From: an uncultured Rhizobium sp. | Lineage (GTDB): Bacteria; Pseudomonadota; Alphaproteobacteria; Rhizobiales; Rhizobiaceae | Reading direction: 5' to 3' | Length of the DNA stretch: 64,000 nt | Assembly: GCA_945952315.1 (NCBI GenBank) | Contig: CAMFIE010000010.1 | Coordinates: 1-64,000, forward strand | In this document: positions 8,998 to 16,315 of the stretch, in pieces | Layout of the letters: each line of letters starts with the position of its first letter | Position numbering within the stretch: the first letter of the stretch is position 1 | Notes under the pieces: model-generated | What the model was told of the DNA's origin: nothing | Seen by the model: only the letters and a program-made list of their open reading frames with translations | Databases searched by the model: none | Translations under genes and position numbers: made by a program

Positions 8998-10058
8998 TGG
9001 CGTTCATCAAAAATAGCTATCAGGTCTGGCTCAACGGTCAGAATGTGACGTCGCGGCTTGATCCTCTTCTGCTATCTATCAAGGTCACCCGCGCAGCCGA
9101 GGCTGCATCGGATACCTGTGATTTCGAACTGGCTGATGCAGATGGACGTATCGCCCTTCCAGGAGAACGGGCGCCTGCATTGGTCATCGTCAACGGGGCC
9201 CAGATCTTCAGCGGGTTCGTTTCGGATGTTTCCGCCAAATTCGGTAAGAGTGAGGGCCGGACCCTATCGATCAGCGCGAGTTCTGTTGATCATGGTGGAA
9301 AGACCAAGGAACCCGTCCTTCGCTCCAAGGATGATGCATCGTTTGCCGATGTCGCCAAAGAATGGGGGAAGAAGGCGGGGATCACTGTTTCCGTCGCCGG
9401 TTCCATCACCGGTATAAGCCGCCCGTATTGGCTGATGCAGAATGAGAGCTTCATGGCCTGGGGGCAGCGGATGGCGCGCGAGGTCGGTGCGTCATTCAAA
9501 ATCATCGGTGACAAGGCCTATTTCGTCGCCAGCAATGAGGGTATCTCTGCTTCCGGGAAGACACTGACGCCGATCAACGCCGAATACGGCCGGAACCTGC
9601 TGTCCGGCAGCATCAGTCCGATCATCAGTCGTCCGAAGTTCAAGGATGTCGAAATATCCTACTACGACATCAAAAAGGGCAAGCGTGTCGCCGTCTCGGT
9701 AAAGACCGGGATTGATGATGTCGATTCCGCCCTTCGAACCGTCATCACTGCAGCTGATGAGGATGAGGCAAAGCAGAAGGCATCGGCCGCCGGGAAACAA
9801 TCCGATCGAGAAAAAGGTGGCGGTTCCGTCACCATCATCGGCGCTGAATACGCGGAGCCAGAAGCGATCTGCAATATCATCGGAGTCCGTCCGGGCGTTG
9901 ATGGCGCCTATCGGATTTCATCCATCACCCACAGCCTTTCCAAGGGCAATGGCTTCACGACGGATCTTGATCTGAAGCAGCCGCAGGGCAACGCCGGCAA
10001 AGACCACAGGATCAGCTCGACAGCTGTTGACAGAACAGCGTTGGAAGACCGGCGGTGA
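8997..10058 (+). CDS. Baseplate hub / late control protein D
   Basis: A 353-residue P2 gpD-family protein (VgrG gp27-like hub domain). It starts with 'YQVWLNGQNVTSRLDPLLLSIKVTRA', has the 'SYYDIKKGKRVAVSVK' region and ends with the 'GVDGAYRISSITHSLSKGNGFTTDLDL' segment typical of the hub. The start is ATG 8997, coupled to the X stop; an upstream TTG at 8988 is less likely. It is the last tail gene here; baseplate genes W, J, I and V were not seen and may lie to the left. Confidence 0.88.
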   Translation: MAFIKNSYQVWLNGQNVTSRLDPLLLSIKVTRAAEAASDTCDFELADADGRIALPGERAPALVIVNGAQIFSGFVSDVSAKFGKSEGRTLSISASSVDHGGKTKEPVLRSKDDASFADVAKEWGKKAGITVSVAGSITGISRPYWLMQNESFMAWGQRMAREVGASFKIIGDKAYFVASNEGISASGKTLTPINAEYGRNLLSGSISPIISRPKFKDVEISYYDIKKGKRVAVSVKTGIDDVDSALRTVITAADEDEAKQKASAAGKQSDREKGGGSVTIIGAEYAEPEAICNIIGVRPGVDGAYRISSITHSLSKGNGFTTDLDLKQPQGNAGKDHRISSTAVDRTALEDRR

Positions 10059-10148
10059 TCAAGTGAAATTCGCGTTGGCGGTGTCCATGTTTTGGCATCT
10101 GCGCCCGCCAATCCTGCCTGTCAATTAACAGCCTTCGAAGGAAAAGTC

Positions 10149-10370
10149 ATGAAACTCATTCCGAATTGGCGGGATGTTCTGCGCAAGGCGTGGAGCGTCC
10201 GGTTCATGGTGCTCGCCTTCATCTTCACGATCGCGGAAGTCGCGTTCCCCGCCTTGGGTGTCGGCATCTTCCCGCCCGGCCTCTTCGCCTTGATCTCCGG
10301 CTTCTTCACCGCAGCTGCCTTTGTGGCGCGGACAATCGCACAGAAAGGTATCACCAATGCCGATCAATAA
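10149..10370 (+). CDS. Holin-like small membrane protein
   Basis: A 73-residue protein with a basic N-terminus (KLIPNWRDVLRKAWSVR) and two hydrophobic segments (about residues 19-37 and 42-58). It resembles the DUF7940-type proteins that precede endolysins in alphaproteobacterial phages. GAAGGAAAAG lies 5-10 nt upstream of ATG 10149. It overlaps the endolysin start by 14 bases. Holin function is inferred from position and topology. Confidence 0.7.
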   Translation: MKLIPNWRDVLRKAWSVRFMVLAFIFTIAEVAFPALGVGIFPPGLFALISGFFTAAAFVARTIAQKGITNADQ

Positions 10371-10941
10371 GATCGTGCCCACCAAGCGCGCCAAGGCCGC
10401 TCTCGCTGCTGTAGCCGTCACGCTGGGGGCGACAGGGGCATTCTATCCGTGGGGCAAGATGCCTCCTGCCGTCGATCTCGCTGCCGACAGCCTGATCAAG
10501 CCGTGGGAGGGCCTTGTGCTGGTATCCCATTGGGATCAGTTCTCCAAGCGGTACGATATCTGCTACGGCGATACCTTGATCGATAGCAAGCCGGTGCAGC
10601 CGGGCATGCGCTTCACCAAGCAACAGTGCGATGTGATCTTCGCCAAGCGCGTATATCGCGACTATTACCTGCCGCTGACCAAGTGCATTCCGAACTTCAC
10701 CAACTTCCCGGTCAGCGTGCAGGCTGCCCAGATCAGCGGCGCCTATAACTTTGGCACCCAGGCGATGTGCCGATCGAGCGCTGCCAAGCTTGCCCAGATC
10801 GGGAAATACCGTGAGGCATGCGAGGCCCAGACCGCATTCAACAAGGCTGGTGGTCAAGTCCTTACCGGACTCGTCAATCGCCGTGAGATGGGCGACCAGC
10901 AGCGCATCGGTGAAGCCGAACTCTGCGTTAGCGGGATCTGA
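10357..10941 (+). CDS. Endolysin, GH24 lysozyme with N-terminal anchor (SAR-like)
   Basis: A 194-residue phage lysozyme that cleaves peptidoglycan at lysis. After a basic N-terminus there is one weakly hydrophobic Ala/Gly-rich segment (about residues 12-32), as in signal-anchor-release endolysins. The catalytic Glu is in 'PWEGLVL', and an Asp follows 9 residues later ('HWD'), the E-8-D spacing of T4-type lysozymes. 'RYDICYGDT' and 'AAQISGAYNFGTQAMC' follow. Several Cys residues could form disulfides. I chose ATG 10357 because it overlaps the holin gene; an earlier in-frame start at 10321 would be buried in the holin gene. Confidence 0.88.
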   Translation: MPINKIVPTKRAKAALAAVAVTLGATGAFYPWGKMPPAVDLAADSLIKPWEGLVLVSHWDQFSKRYDICYGDTLIDSKPVQPGMRFTKQQCDVIFAKRVYRDYYLPLTKCIPNFTNFPVSVQAAQISGAYNFGTQAMCRSSAAKLAQIGKYREACEAQTAFNKAGGQVLTGLVNRREMGDQQRIGEAELCVSGI

Positions 10942-10943
10942 TC

Positions 10944-11282
10944 ATGGCAGCGATCTCAAAGAAGCTGCGCAGCGTGGCGGATGGCGGCCTGATGTTCTGG
11001 TGCCCTGGGTGTGACGGTGCGCACATGGTCAGGACAGGCGAGGGGGCAGGCCCGCGCTGGGGTTACAATGGCAACCCCGATGCTCCCACGTTCACCCCGT
11101 CAGTGCTGGTCACCTATCAAGGGAAGGACGCCGGTATAGACGGCGCACCACCGGCTGTCTGTCATTCCTTCGTCACCGATGGTCGCATCCAGTTCCTCGG
11201 CGACTGCACACATGCTCTCGCGGGCCAGACAATCGAAATTCCGGACTTCGATTCGGAATACAACATCATCGGGGAGGAATAG
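10944..11282 (+). CDS. DUF6527-like phage protein with Cys motif
   Basis: A 112-residue protein of the small phage family I know as DUF6527 (sometimes labelled ammonia monooxygenase in error). Features are a 'FWCPGCDGAHMV' Cys pair, 'PTFTPSVLVTY' and a C-terminal 'VCHSFVTDGRIQFLGDCTH' block. The Cys and His residues suggest metal binding. It sits inside the lysis cassette between the endolysin and the spanins. Function unknown. Confidence 0.7.
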   Translation: MAAISKKLRSVADGGLMFWCPGCDGAHMVRTGEGAGPRWGYNGNPDAPTFTPSVLVTYQGKDAGIDGAPPAVCHSFVTDGRIQFLGDCTHALAGQTIEIPDFDSEYNIIGEE

Positions 11283-11284
11283 GC

Positions 11285-11725
11285 GTGCCCGTCGCTCTCA
11301 CCATCCTGCAGCGCATCGGTATCACTGCATGCCTGATCATCGGCATCATCGTTTTCTATGAGGGCATCCCCGGTCTCAACCGGTTCCCGATCATCGGCGC
11401 CGTTCCCATCGTGGGCGATATCGTCGCCGGCCGCGTGGCGATCGTGCGCGATCAGGCTGTCAAAGACGCCACCGCAGAAATGGTCTCCCGCGTTGAAATG
11501 AAAGTGGCACAGGCCCGCGCCGCCGAGCTGGAGCGGCAGATGAAACGAAATTCCGAAGCCGCGCTCGCCGCGCACAAACAGGCCGAGATCGCGCTTGCAA
11601 ATGCCGAGGCCGCACGAACCGAACTCGAAAGGAGGATTGCCGATGAGAAAGACAAGCGTGCTGCTCGCTGGGGCACTTTTGATTTTGAGCGCATGCAGCA
11701 GCACCGCAAACCGCGCGCGCCTTGA
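11285..11725 (+). CDS. Rz-like inner-membrane spanin
   Basis: A 146-residue protein starting at GTG 11285. It has one N-terminal membrane helix (about residues 7-24) and then a long charged, Ala-rich helix likely to form a coiled coil (about residues 55-130). This is the architecture of i-spanins such as lambda Rz, which disrupt the outer membrane at the end of lysis. The lipoprotein partner is encoded out of frame inside its 3' end, the usual Rz/Rz1 arrangement. Confidence 0.75.
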   Translation: MPVALTILQRIGITACLIIGIIVFYEGIPGLNRFPIIGAVPIVGDIVAGRVAIVRDQAVKDATAEMVSRVEMKVAQARAAELERQMKRNSEAALAAHKQAEIALANAEAARTELERRIADEKDKRAARWGTFDFERMQQHRKPRAP

Positions 11726-11942
11726 TCGGGCGGCCGAGACAGCCGGACGTATCGACGCCGGCATCAAGCTTCCGGACTGGCCGGAATACTGCCGGGCGCC
11801 AATGCCCATCATCGAGCCGAAGCTCAACGAACCGGTATGGGGCACTCAGGCCCGTTGGGAAGATGCTCGCGACAATGAGAACCAGCGCGTCGATTGGTGC
11901 GCTGATCACTATGATCAGATTGCAGCCACGGCTGGGAAATAG
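11643..11942 (+). CDS. Rz1-like outer-membrane lipoprotein spanin
   Basis: A 99-residue lipoprotein starting MRKTSVLLAGALLILSACSS. The lipobox LSAC places the lipidated Cys at about residue 18. It overlaps the Rz gene by 83 bases in another frame, as in classical embedded/overlapping spanin pairs. The AAGGAGGATTGCCG site upstream supports ATG 11643 rather than the earlier in-frame start at 11595. The mature part contains a Pro-rich stretch (PMPIIEPKLNEPVWG). Confidence 0.78.
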   Translation: MRKTSVLLAGALLILSACSSTANRARLDRAAETAGRIDAGIKLPDWPEYCRAPMPIIEPKLNEPVWGTQARWEDARDNENQRVDWCADHYDQIAATAGK

Positions 11943-11953
11943 GGGCGACTGGA

Positions 11954-12331
11954 ATGAGCGACGGTATTGATCAATCGGCGATGCTGCTGGGGGAAATGAA
12001 GGCGCAGATCGTGAGCCTTCAGGCTTCCGTTGTCGAGTTGACCAGAAAGTCCGATGAGCGTGGGGCACGGACGTACAAGGAACTGGAAGGCATCCGACTC
12101 GATCAGGCTGAGATGCGCCAAGACATCAAAGAGGTGAAGAAAAGCCTCGATGATAAAGCCGCCGAACTCGAAGGGCGTCTCGATGCAGCCGAACCGACGC
12201 TGAAGGAAATCAATCGATGGCGCGAGCGCTTCATCGGTATTCAGATGTTCCTTGGCGCACTCACGGCGGCGATCGGCGGGATGACGGTGTATTTCTGGAA
12301 GTGGATTGCAGTGAAGATTGGCATGAATTGA
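11954..12331 (+). CDS. Phage membrane protein with coiled coil
   Basis: A 125-residue protein with a long N-terminal coiled coil (about residues 10-85) and one C-terminal membrane helix ('GIQMFLGALTAAIGGMTVYFWKW'). Proteins like this (DUF1515-like) are common next to lysis genes in rhizobial phages. It starts 12 bases after the Rz1 stop. Function unknown. Confidence 0.65.
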   Translation: MSDGIDQSAMLLGEMKAQIVSLQASVVELTRKSDERGARTYKELEGIRLDQAEMRQDIKEVKKSLDDKAAELEGRLDAAEPTLKEINRWRERFIGIQMFLGALTAAIGGMTVYFWKWIAVKIGMN

Positions 12332-12402
12332 GGGTGGTTCTACCCTCTTGCGCCGATCTTCGCCAGGAGCCTATCGTAATCTGCAAACAAACGGAGGTAT
12401 CC

Positions 12403-12780
12403 ATGCTGAAAACTGCAGCCGTAGCGACCATTGCCTTGAGCCTCTTTGCTGGCAGTGCATCCGCTATGTCCATTTCATTCGAGTGGGGTCAGACAAAATC
12501 ATGCTTTGACCGGCACTCACCGCCGATAACCGTAAGCGATGTTCCCAAAGGAACAGCAACGCTGAAGTTCACATTGGATGATCTCAATGCCATGGACTTC
12601 AACCATGGTGGCGGTTCAGTCGCATATACGGGAAAGAACTCGCTTCCCTATGGCGCCTTCTCCTATCGTGGCCCTTGCCCTCCGGACGGTACGCATACCT
12701 ATCGCATCACTGTCAAGGCACTCGATGCTTCTGGTAAGACGCTCGACTCTGCAAAGGCCAAACGTCGCTTCCCGAAGTGA
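12403..12780 (+). CDS. Exported YbhB/PEBP-like protein, possible phage moron
   Basis: A 125-residue protein with a clear signal peptide (cleavage near 'AGSASA'). The mature part looks like the PEBP/YbhB (phosphatidylethanolamine-binding protein-like) fold seen in rhizobia: 'SPPITVSDVPKGTATLKF', 'DLNAMDFNHGGG' and 'PYGAFSYRGPCPPDGTHTYRITVKALDA'. A strong ribosome binding site (ACGGAGG, 6 nt) precedes ATG 12403. It has no role in virion assembly and lies at the prophage edge after lysis genes, so lysogenic conversion cargo is plausible. It converges with the next gene. Confidence 0.75.
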   Translation: MLKTAAVATIALSLFAGSASAMSISFEWGQTKSCFDRHSPPITVSDVPKGTATLKFTLDDLNAMDFNHGGGSVAYTGKNSLPYGAFSYRGPCPPDGTHTYRITVKALDASGKTLDSAKAKRRFPK

Positions 12781-12782
12781 GC

Positions 12783-13073
12783 CTATGACTCACCGTAGAT
12801 CTGCTTGAGCTTATCGAAATTGTTCTCGATCTCCTTGGCGGCTTCCCTGGCCGTCAAGGAAAGACCGGAAGTATTTACCCTTTCCCGGTCGTTTCCTCCC
12901 CACTGCATATACCATACCCAGCGCTCACCATCTGGGGTCCGCGTCAGATAGAACCGACCGATGGTTGACGGCGCACCCAGATGGTCTGGGGTATCCGGAT
13001 CACGGCCGACAAAGTCGTTTTCCCGGTCCGGCCAGGTCTTCCTCCATTTGTATTTCAGGACAATCTCGCTCAT
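12783..13073 (-). CDS. Hypothetical protein at prophage edge
   Basis: A 96-residue soluble protein rich in Trp and charged residues ('KYKWRKTWPDRENDFVGRDPDT', 'GERWVWYMQWGGND'). I start it at ATG 13073; the longer frame to 13181 adds a low-complexity N-terminus. It ends 2 bases after the convergent PEBP-like gene. It is the last gene before the tRNA-Pro repeat, so it may be an accessory gene of the left prophage. Family not recognised. Confidence 0.6.
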   Translation of the reverse strand: MSEIVLKYKWRKTWPDRENDFVGRDPDTPDHLGAPSTIGRFYLTRTPDGERWVWYMQWGGNDRERVNTSGLSLTAREAAKEIENNFDKLKQIYGES

Positions 13074-13230
13074 CGGCTTGACAATACCATTCCCTGCATG
13101 GTTCTGAAGAACAGACTTTCTGCCTGTTGCGGACCGCTTGCGGACCGGTTGAATGGACAGAACCGGAACAGACGAGAACAAAAAGAAATCGCCTGTCCCG
13201 GAAAGTCTGGGTTTTCGCGAAGCATACTCC

Positions 13231-13312
13231 GTTCGGGACGTGGGGGTCGAGTGTTCGAATCACTCCACTCCGACCAGCCGAAAACCCCGCTTTCGCGGGG
13301 TTTTTTCATTTT
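13231..13312 (+). repeat. attachment-site repeat, copy 1: tRNA-Pro(CGG) 3' half plus terminator
   Basis: These 82 bases are identical to 31622-31703. They comprise the 3' 46 nt of a tRNA (anticodon loop TTCGGGA, T arm gagtg-ttcgaat-cactc, acceptor strand cactccg, then ACCA) and a rho-independent terminator (aaccccgc/gcggggtt plus T run). The sequence before the repeat does not complete the anticodon stem, so this is a tRNA 3' fragment, not a full gene. It is the junction between the left prophage and element 2. Confidence 0.9.
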
Positions 13313-13363
13313 TGGCACAAGAGACAGTAAGTGTTACGGCAACGAATGCGGCAATGATTGAGG

Positions 13364-14470
13364 TCATTTTCGGCCCGCCCTGCCAGATGTGAACGCTGCG
13401 CCAACGTTTGCCTGATGGTCAGGATGATGATGGCCATATGTCTTTTCCAAAGTTTCCAATGTCATGCCAAGATAGCCCGATGCCTCCCATTTGTCGGTTG
13501 CGGCCTGCATCAGCCACGTCGCCGCAGTGTGCCGAAGCGTATGCCGAACGATGCCCTTGGCATCTTCGCCAAGAACCTCGTCAACGAGATTTCTGAATGC
13601 CCTTTTTGGGTCGGCAGGTTGGCCGTTGTATTCAACGACGTAGCGTGCACCCATCCTGTGCCATCGGCGCATGTGAGCAAGAAGACGGCCCGGAAGACGG
13701 ATGGGCGGAGCGCGTTTGTTGGATGCAACGCGCTCACCCTCCCATGCGCGGTAAAATACACCAGCATCCAGATCTATGTACGGGCGACCGTCTTCCTTGA
13801 TGAAAGATGCCTGCCAGACACGCGATGAACGACTACCAGTATAGACAGCGGTCAACGCAAACCTTGCGATATGGATCGTCGGTCGCCGCTTGTTCGGAAT
13901 ACCGTTGTATTTGCCACGCTTGCGGTAGGCCGCCCATATCAGCTTTGCAAGCGTTGACCGGTCTAGATGCTTTACGCGCCCCTTTGCCTTCGGTGGCAGT
14001 GTGACTGTCACAGAATGACGCGTCACATTGTCAGCAATGGCCTGCCGACATGCGGCGCGGAGGTCTTCAAGCTCGCGTCTGGCGCCATTGGGTGTACCCC
14101 TACGCTTTGCATAGTCGGCGCAGGTGGCACTTGTGATGTCGTCAAGCGTCTTGTCGCCCCAATACGCCAAAAGGTTTTCAGCGCGTGCGGCGAGTTCTTT
14201 TGGCCTTGTCGCTGTTTCGCCTTTCAGGGTCAGGTAATGCGCCAAAACTTCCGCTATACTGACATCTGCGGCGTCACGTCCTTTTTTTGGCGGCGTGGCA
14301 ATGAACTGCCGCGCAATGTGGTCTGCGAGGGCTCTTTCAGCCCCTTCACGATCAGACGCGCCGCATGCAGTGCTGTATTGCTTGCCGCCGTCAAGGATGA
14401 CCCAGGTTGCGGCTCGGTCTTTGTTGGCCGGTCTGAGCCACAACCTAGCTGGTTTGCGGGCGCGAGACAT
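13364..14470 (-). CDS. Tyrosine-type site-specific integrase
   Basis: A 368-residue phage integrase. It catalyses recombination between the attachment sites in the tRNA-Pro gene and the element. The N-terminal SAM-like DNA-binding domain covers about residues 60-160. The catalytic domain has Arg in 'VYTGSRSSR', the 'HTLRHTAATW' box (H-x-x-R) and the nucleophile Tyr in 'LEKTYGHHHP'. It lies 52 bp from the left repeat and reads toward it, as usual for integrases. Its first 217 bases overlap the excisionase-like gene out of frame. Confidence 0.92.
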   Translation of the reverse strand: MSRARKPARLWLRPANKDRAATWVILDGGKQYSTACGASDREGAERALADHIARQFIATPPKKGRDAADVSIAEVLAHYLTLKGETATRPKELAARAENLLAYWGDKTLDDITSATCADYAKRRGTPNGARRELEDLRAACRQAIADNVTRHSVTVTLPPKAKGRVKHLDRSTLAKLIWAAYRKRGKYNGIPNKRRPTIHIARFALTAVYTGSRSSRVWQASFIKEDGRPYIDLDAGVFYRAWEGERVASNKRAPPIRLPGRLLAHMRRWHRMGARYVVEYNGQPADPKRAFRNLVDEVLGEDAKGIVRHTLRHTAATWLMQAATDKWEASGYLGMTLETLEKTYGHHHPDHQANVGAAFTSGRAGRK

Positions 14471-14667
14471 TTCTGCTTCATCTCCTCAACGTAACGCAGT
14501 GTAGTGAAGTCCTTCCCTGCAATCCGCATGATTACCAGCCGACCGCGCGCGGCCTCTCTTCGAAGGCCGCTGACCGTCATGCCACCATGTGGAAAAGCCA
14601 CCGGAACGATTGCCGCCAGCCTGACCGGATCGTCAGGCTGGATATTATCATTGGCGGGGGAGGGCAT
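14254..14667 (-). CDS. Excisionase-like small DNA-binding protein
   Basis: A 137-residue protein. The N-terminal half carries the 'GMTVSGLRREAARGRLVIMRIAGKDFTTLRYVEEM' pattern, a helix-turn-helix/wing arrangement typical of rhizobial phage excisionase-like proteins. The C-terminal half is Ser/Thr/Pro-rich and is encoded inside the integrase 5' end in another frame. The start ATG 14667 overlaps the previous gene's stop (TAATG). Position just upstream of the integrase fits Xis; direct function is inferred. Confidence 0.7.
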   Translation of the reverse strand: MPSPANDNIQPDDPVRLAAIVPVAFPHGGMTVSGLRREAARGRLVIMRIAGKDFTTLRYVEEMKQKCLAPANQLGCGSDRPTKTEPQPGSSLTAASNTALHAARLIVKGLKEPSQTTLRGSSLPRRQKKDVTPQMSV

Positions 14668-14921
14668 TAGTGTGAAGACCGCATGCGCAATCGTTTGATA
14701 TGGTCTCCAAGCACATACTTGAGCATGCTACCCTTCGTCTCGGCCATCTGCTCCAGACGGTCAACGTCTCCGCCCCCATTGAGCGTATTAACAATCAAAT
14801 CCGCTTCATGCTTTGAAAAATTTCCAGGCAATACTTTGCCGTCACTGGTACGAATTGTATATGTTCCTGACGCCCCCATTCGGGATGGAATATCCAAGTA
14901 GGAGATGCATAGACCTGTCAT
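14667..14921 (-). CDS. Hypothetical protein in integrase operon
   Basis: An 84-residue protein with a good AGGAGAT site before ATG 14921. The sequence has a beta-hairpin-like 'GTYTIRTSDGKVLPGNFS' stretch and then helices. It is coupled to the excisionase-like gene by a TAATG overlap, so the operon reads 118-aa protein, this gene, Xis-like, integrase. Family not recognised. Confidence 0.65.
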   Translation of the reverse strand: MTGLCISYLDIPSRMGASGTYTIRTSDGKVLPGNFSKHEADLIVNTLNGGGDVDRLEQMAETKGSMLKYVLGDHIKRLRMRSSH

Positions 14922-14939
14922 ATCATATCTCCTATTATA

Positions 14940-15296
14940 CTAAACATAGAGGCTATATTTCGATTTGAGCTCCATTGCTGCGATTGCCGCGGCCAAGAAG
15001 TCATCTGCAGTACTAAAATGCGCACCAAAGCCAACATCCTCTAAAAGGCGGCGGTAAGCTTGAGTGCCGGGCAGGGCGAAGTCTCCGCCATCCAGCTCAT
15101 CTTCAAAGAGCTTATCAAACCGGGATATTAGGTCGGGATCGCAATCACCGTTGCGAAATAGATTTTCTAGTTCGCCTAAGGCTTTTGTAGCTGCATCATT
15201 CTCTGCTTTGGATTCTGGGTACTCAAAACTTTTCTCATCCAAGTGGTTAGCCTGAAAATATAGATGGTCTGCAATGATATCTGCTGTTTTAGTCAT
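14940..15296 (-). CDS. Hypothetical acidic protein
   Basis: A 118-residue acidic, mostly helical protein with a GAGGAGA site ahead of ATG 15296. It is the first gene of the leftward integrase operon, directly next to the repeat operator at 15351. No family recognised. An acidic early gene beside the control region could be a regulator or anti-repressor; that is a guess. Confidence 0.6.
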   Translation of the reverse strand: MTKTADIIADHLYFQANHLDEKSFEYPESKAENDAATKALGELENLFRNGDCDPDLISRFDKLFEDELDGGDFALPGTQAYRRLLEDVGFGAHFSTADDFLAAAIAAMELKSKYSLYV

Positions 15297-15350
15297 TAGG
15301 TTGTCTCCTCTATCTATGACCCGACCAATCTCAGATCAATAAATGTTTTA

Positions 15351-15410
15351 TGCGCAAAAAATAAAAATTATGCAAGATAAAAATGTGTGGTGCGCAAAAT
15401 AAAATTTTGA
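15351..15410. promoter_or_regulatory. Three 20-bp direct repeats in divergent control region
   Basis: Three tandem units start at exactly 15351, 15371 and 15391 with a 20-bp period: tgcgcaaaaaataaaaatta, tgcaagataaaaatgtgtgg and tgcgcaaaataaaattttga. Two helical turns per unit place the TGCGCA/TGCAAG motifs on the same DNA face. They sit between the leftward 118-aa gene and the rightward 178-aa gene, so they are likely operator sites for one of the element's regulators. The AT-rich tract (15340-15410) also suits promoters. Confidence 0.65.
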
Positions 15411-15434
15411 TAGTGGTGCCTAGAAAGGATTCCC

Positions 15435-15971
15435 ATGGCCACCCCTAGACAGCTTGTTTCAAAATTGGCGGAGTTAACCGGTGTTCCTGAGGGAACTGTA
15501 ATACTCCATGACCGCAACCTCATGACCTTCGGACTTCGCAGTCTTGGTGTGCGTGGTAGGGGCGTATCATCGGTTACATATGAAGATGCGGCAAACCTAC
15601 TTATCGCTGTAGCAGCAAGCCGTAGCGTCAAGGACAGCGTCAGAACTGTTGTCGCGTATAGTGCGCTTACGGCATCGGAACCGCTTGCGTTTGACGCTGA
15701 TGTGCGTGGCAGGAATTTTGGCGATGCCCTAGCCGCTTTTTTGGAAGCAGCACCAAATAGCCGCCATTTGTTTGCAGGTAGGGGCGGAGGGACAATCGAA
15801 GTATCTATTTTTGGCCCGAATCCTGCAGCGCGGATCGAATGGAACTTGCCAGAAAGCAGCGGAACGATTGACTACACAGGAAAGCGAGGCCCGACATTCG
15901 CAGACCTACAGTTCGTCTCAAAATTCAGCCAGGTGACAATAGGGCATATCGGCGATTTAGTTTCAAATTAG
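15435..15971 (+). CDS. Phage protein with N-terminal HTH-like region
   Basis: A 178-residue protein. The N-terminal 60 residues ('LVSKLAELTGVPEGTVILHDRNL', 'SSVTYEDAANLLIAVAAS') resemble a helix-turn-helix found in many alphaproteobacterial phage proteins of unknown function. The C-terminal part is beta-rich. AAAGGAT precedes ATG 15435. It is transcribed away from the integrase operon across the 20-bp repeats, which suggests a lysogeny or early control role. I cannot name it. Confidence 0.6.
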   Translation: MATPRQLVSKLAELTGVPEGTVILHDRNLMTFGLRSLGVRGRGVSSVTYEDAANLLIAVAASRSVKDSVRTVVAYSALTASEPLAFDADVRGRNFGDALAAFLEAAPNSRHLFAGRGGGTIEVSIFGPNPAARIEWNLPESSGTIDYTGKRGPTFADLQFVSKFSQVTIGHIGDLVSN

Positions 15972-16034
15972 ATGTACCGGCCAGCGCGCCGCGGTATGGG
16001 GCGGGTGGTGATCGCGCTGGCTTGCTGGTGTTTA

Positions 16035-16110
16035 TGGCGGCCGCGGCACGATTCGAACGTGCATGATCCGTTACGGCTACGGAGGTAGAAGCTCCGACCG
16101 ATACGCGGCC
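16035..16110 (-). tRNA. tRNA-like gene with aberrant anticodon loop and D arm
   Basis: These 76 nt on the minus strand form a perfect acceptor stem (GGCCGCG with CGCGGCC), discriminator G and encoded CCA. There is a perfect T arm (GCACG-TTCGAAT-CGTGC) and a perfect 5-bp anticodon stem (TCCGT with ACGGA). The 7-nt anticodon loop is AGCCGTA. It lacks the near-universal T at position 33 and would nominally read CCG. The D arm cannot form a standard stem and lacks the GG/A14 pattern. It lies 6 nt after the stop of the 62-aa gene and is probably co-transcribed with it. It may be a decayed or specialised tRNA, or a mimic of the tRNA top half. Confidence 0.6.
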
Positions 16111-16116
16111 AAAATT

Positions 16117-16305
16117 TTATGCTCCGACGCCTACCGCGGCGGCGTGGTCTTCGATGCGGATCATCAATTCGTTCAATTGCCAATCCACCAGTTCCATTGC
16201 GGCTGGGCTCGGCTGATCACGCGGAATATGGTGCAGAAGAGCTTCAAGAACTTTTGCAGTTTTGAGGATTTCTTCAATTGCGTCGGCGGTATCGTCAATG
16301 ATCAT
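16117..16305 (-). CDS. Small hypothetical protein
   Basis: A 62-residue helical, acidic protein. The start at ATG 16305 is set by an AGGGGTGG site 4 nt upstream, just after the stop of the preceding gene; the longer open frame to 16410 runs into that gene and was rejected. The sequence has 'DDTADAIEEILKTAKVLEALL' helices. The tRNA-like gene follows 6 nt downstream. Family not recognised. Confidence 0.6.
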   Translation of the reverse strand: MIIDDTADAIEEILKTAKVLEALLHHIPRDQPSPAAMELVDWQLNELMIRIEDHAAAVGVGA

Positions 16306-16315
16306 GGCGCCACCC

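Larger units (their letters stand above)
1..13312 (+). mobile_element. P2-like contractile-tailed prophage, right part
   Basis: A continuous + strand run of tail genes (sheath, tube, E-like chaperone, tape measure, U, X, D) is followed by holin-like, endolysin and spanin genes. This is the gene order of P2-type myoviruses. Head, packaging and integrase genes are not in the window and should lie to the left. The right boundary is taken as the 82-bp tRNA-Pro repeat at 13231-13312, which also starts the next element. The lysis and tail genes look intact, so I see no sign of decay in the visible part. Confidence 0.85.

Noticed and set aside
13231-13276. Complete tRNA-Pro gene at the first repeat
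   Set aside because: Bases before the repeat pair only partly with the anticodon stem and there is no D arm or acceptor 5' strand; it is a 3' fragment only.
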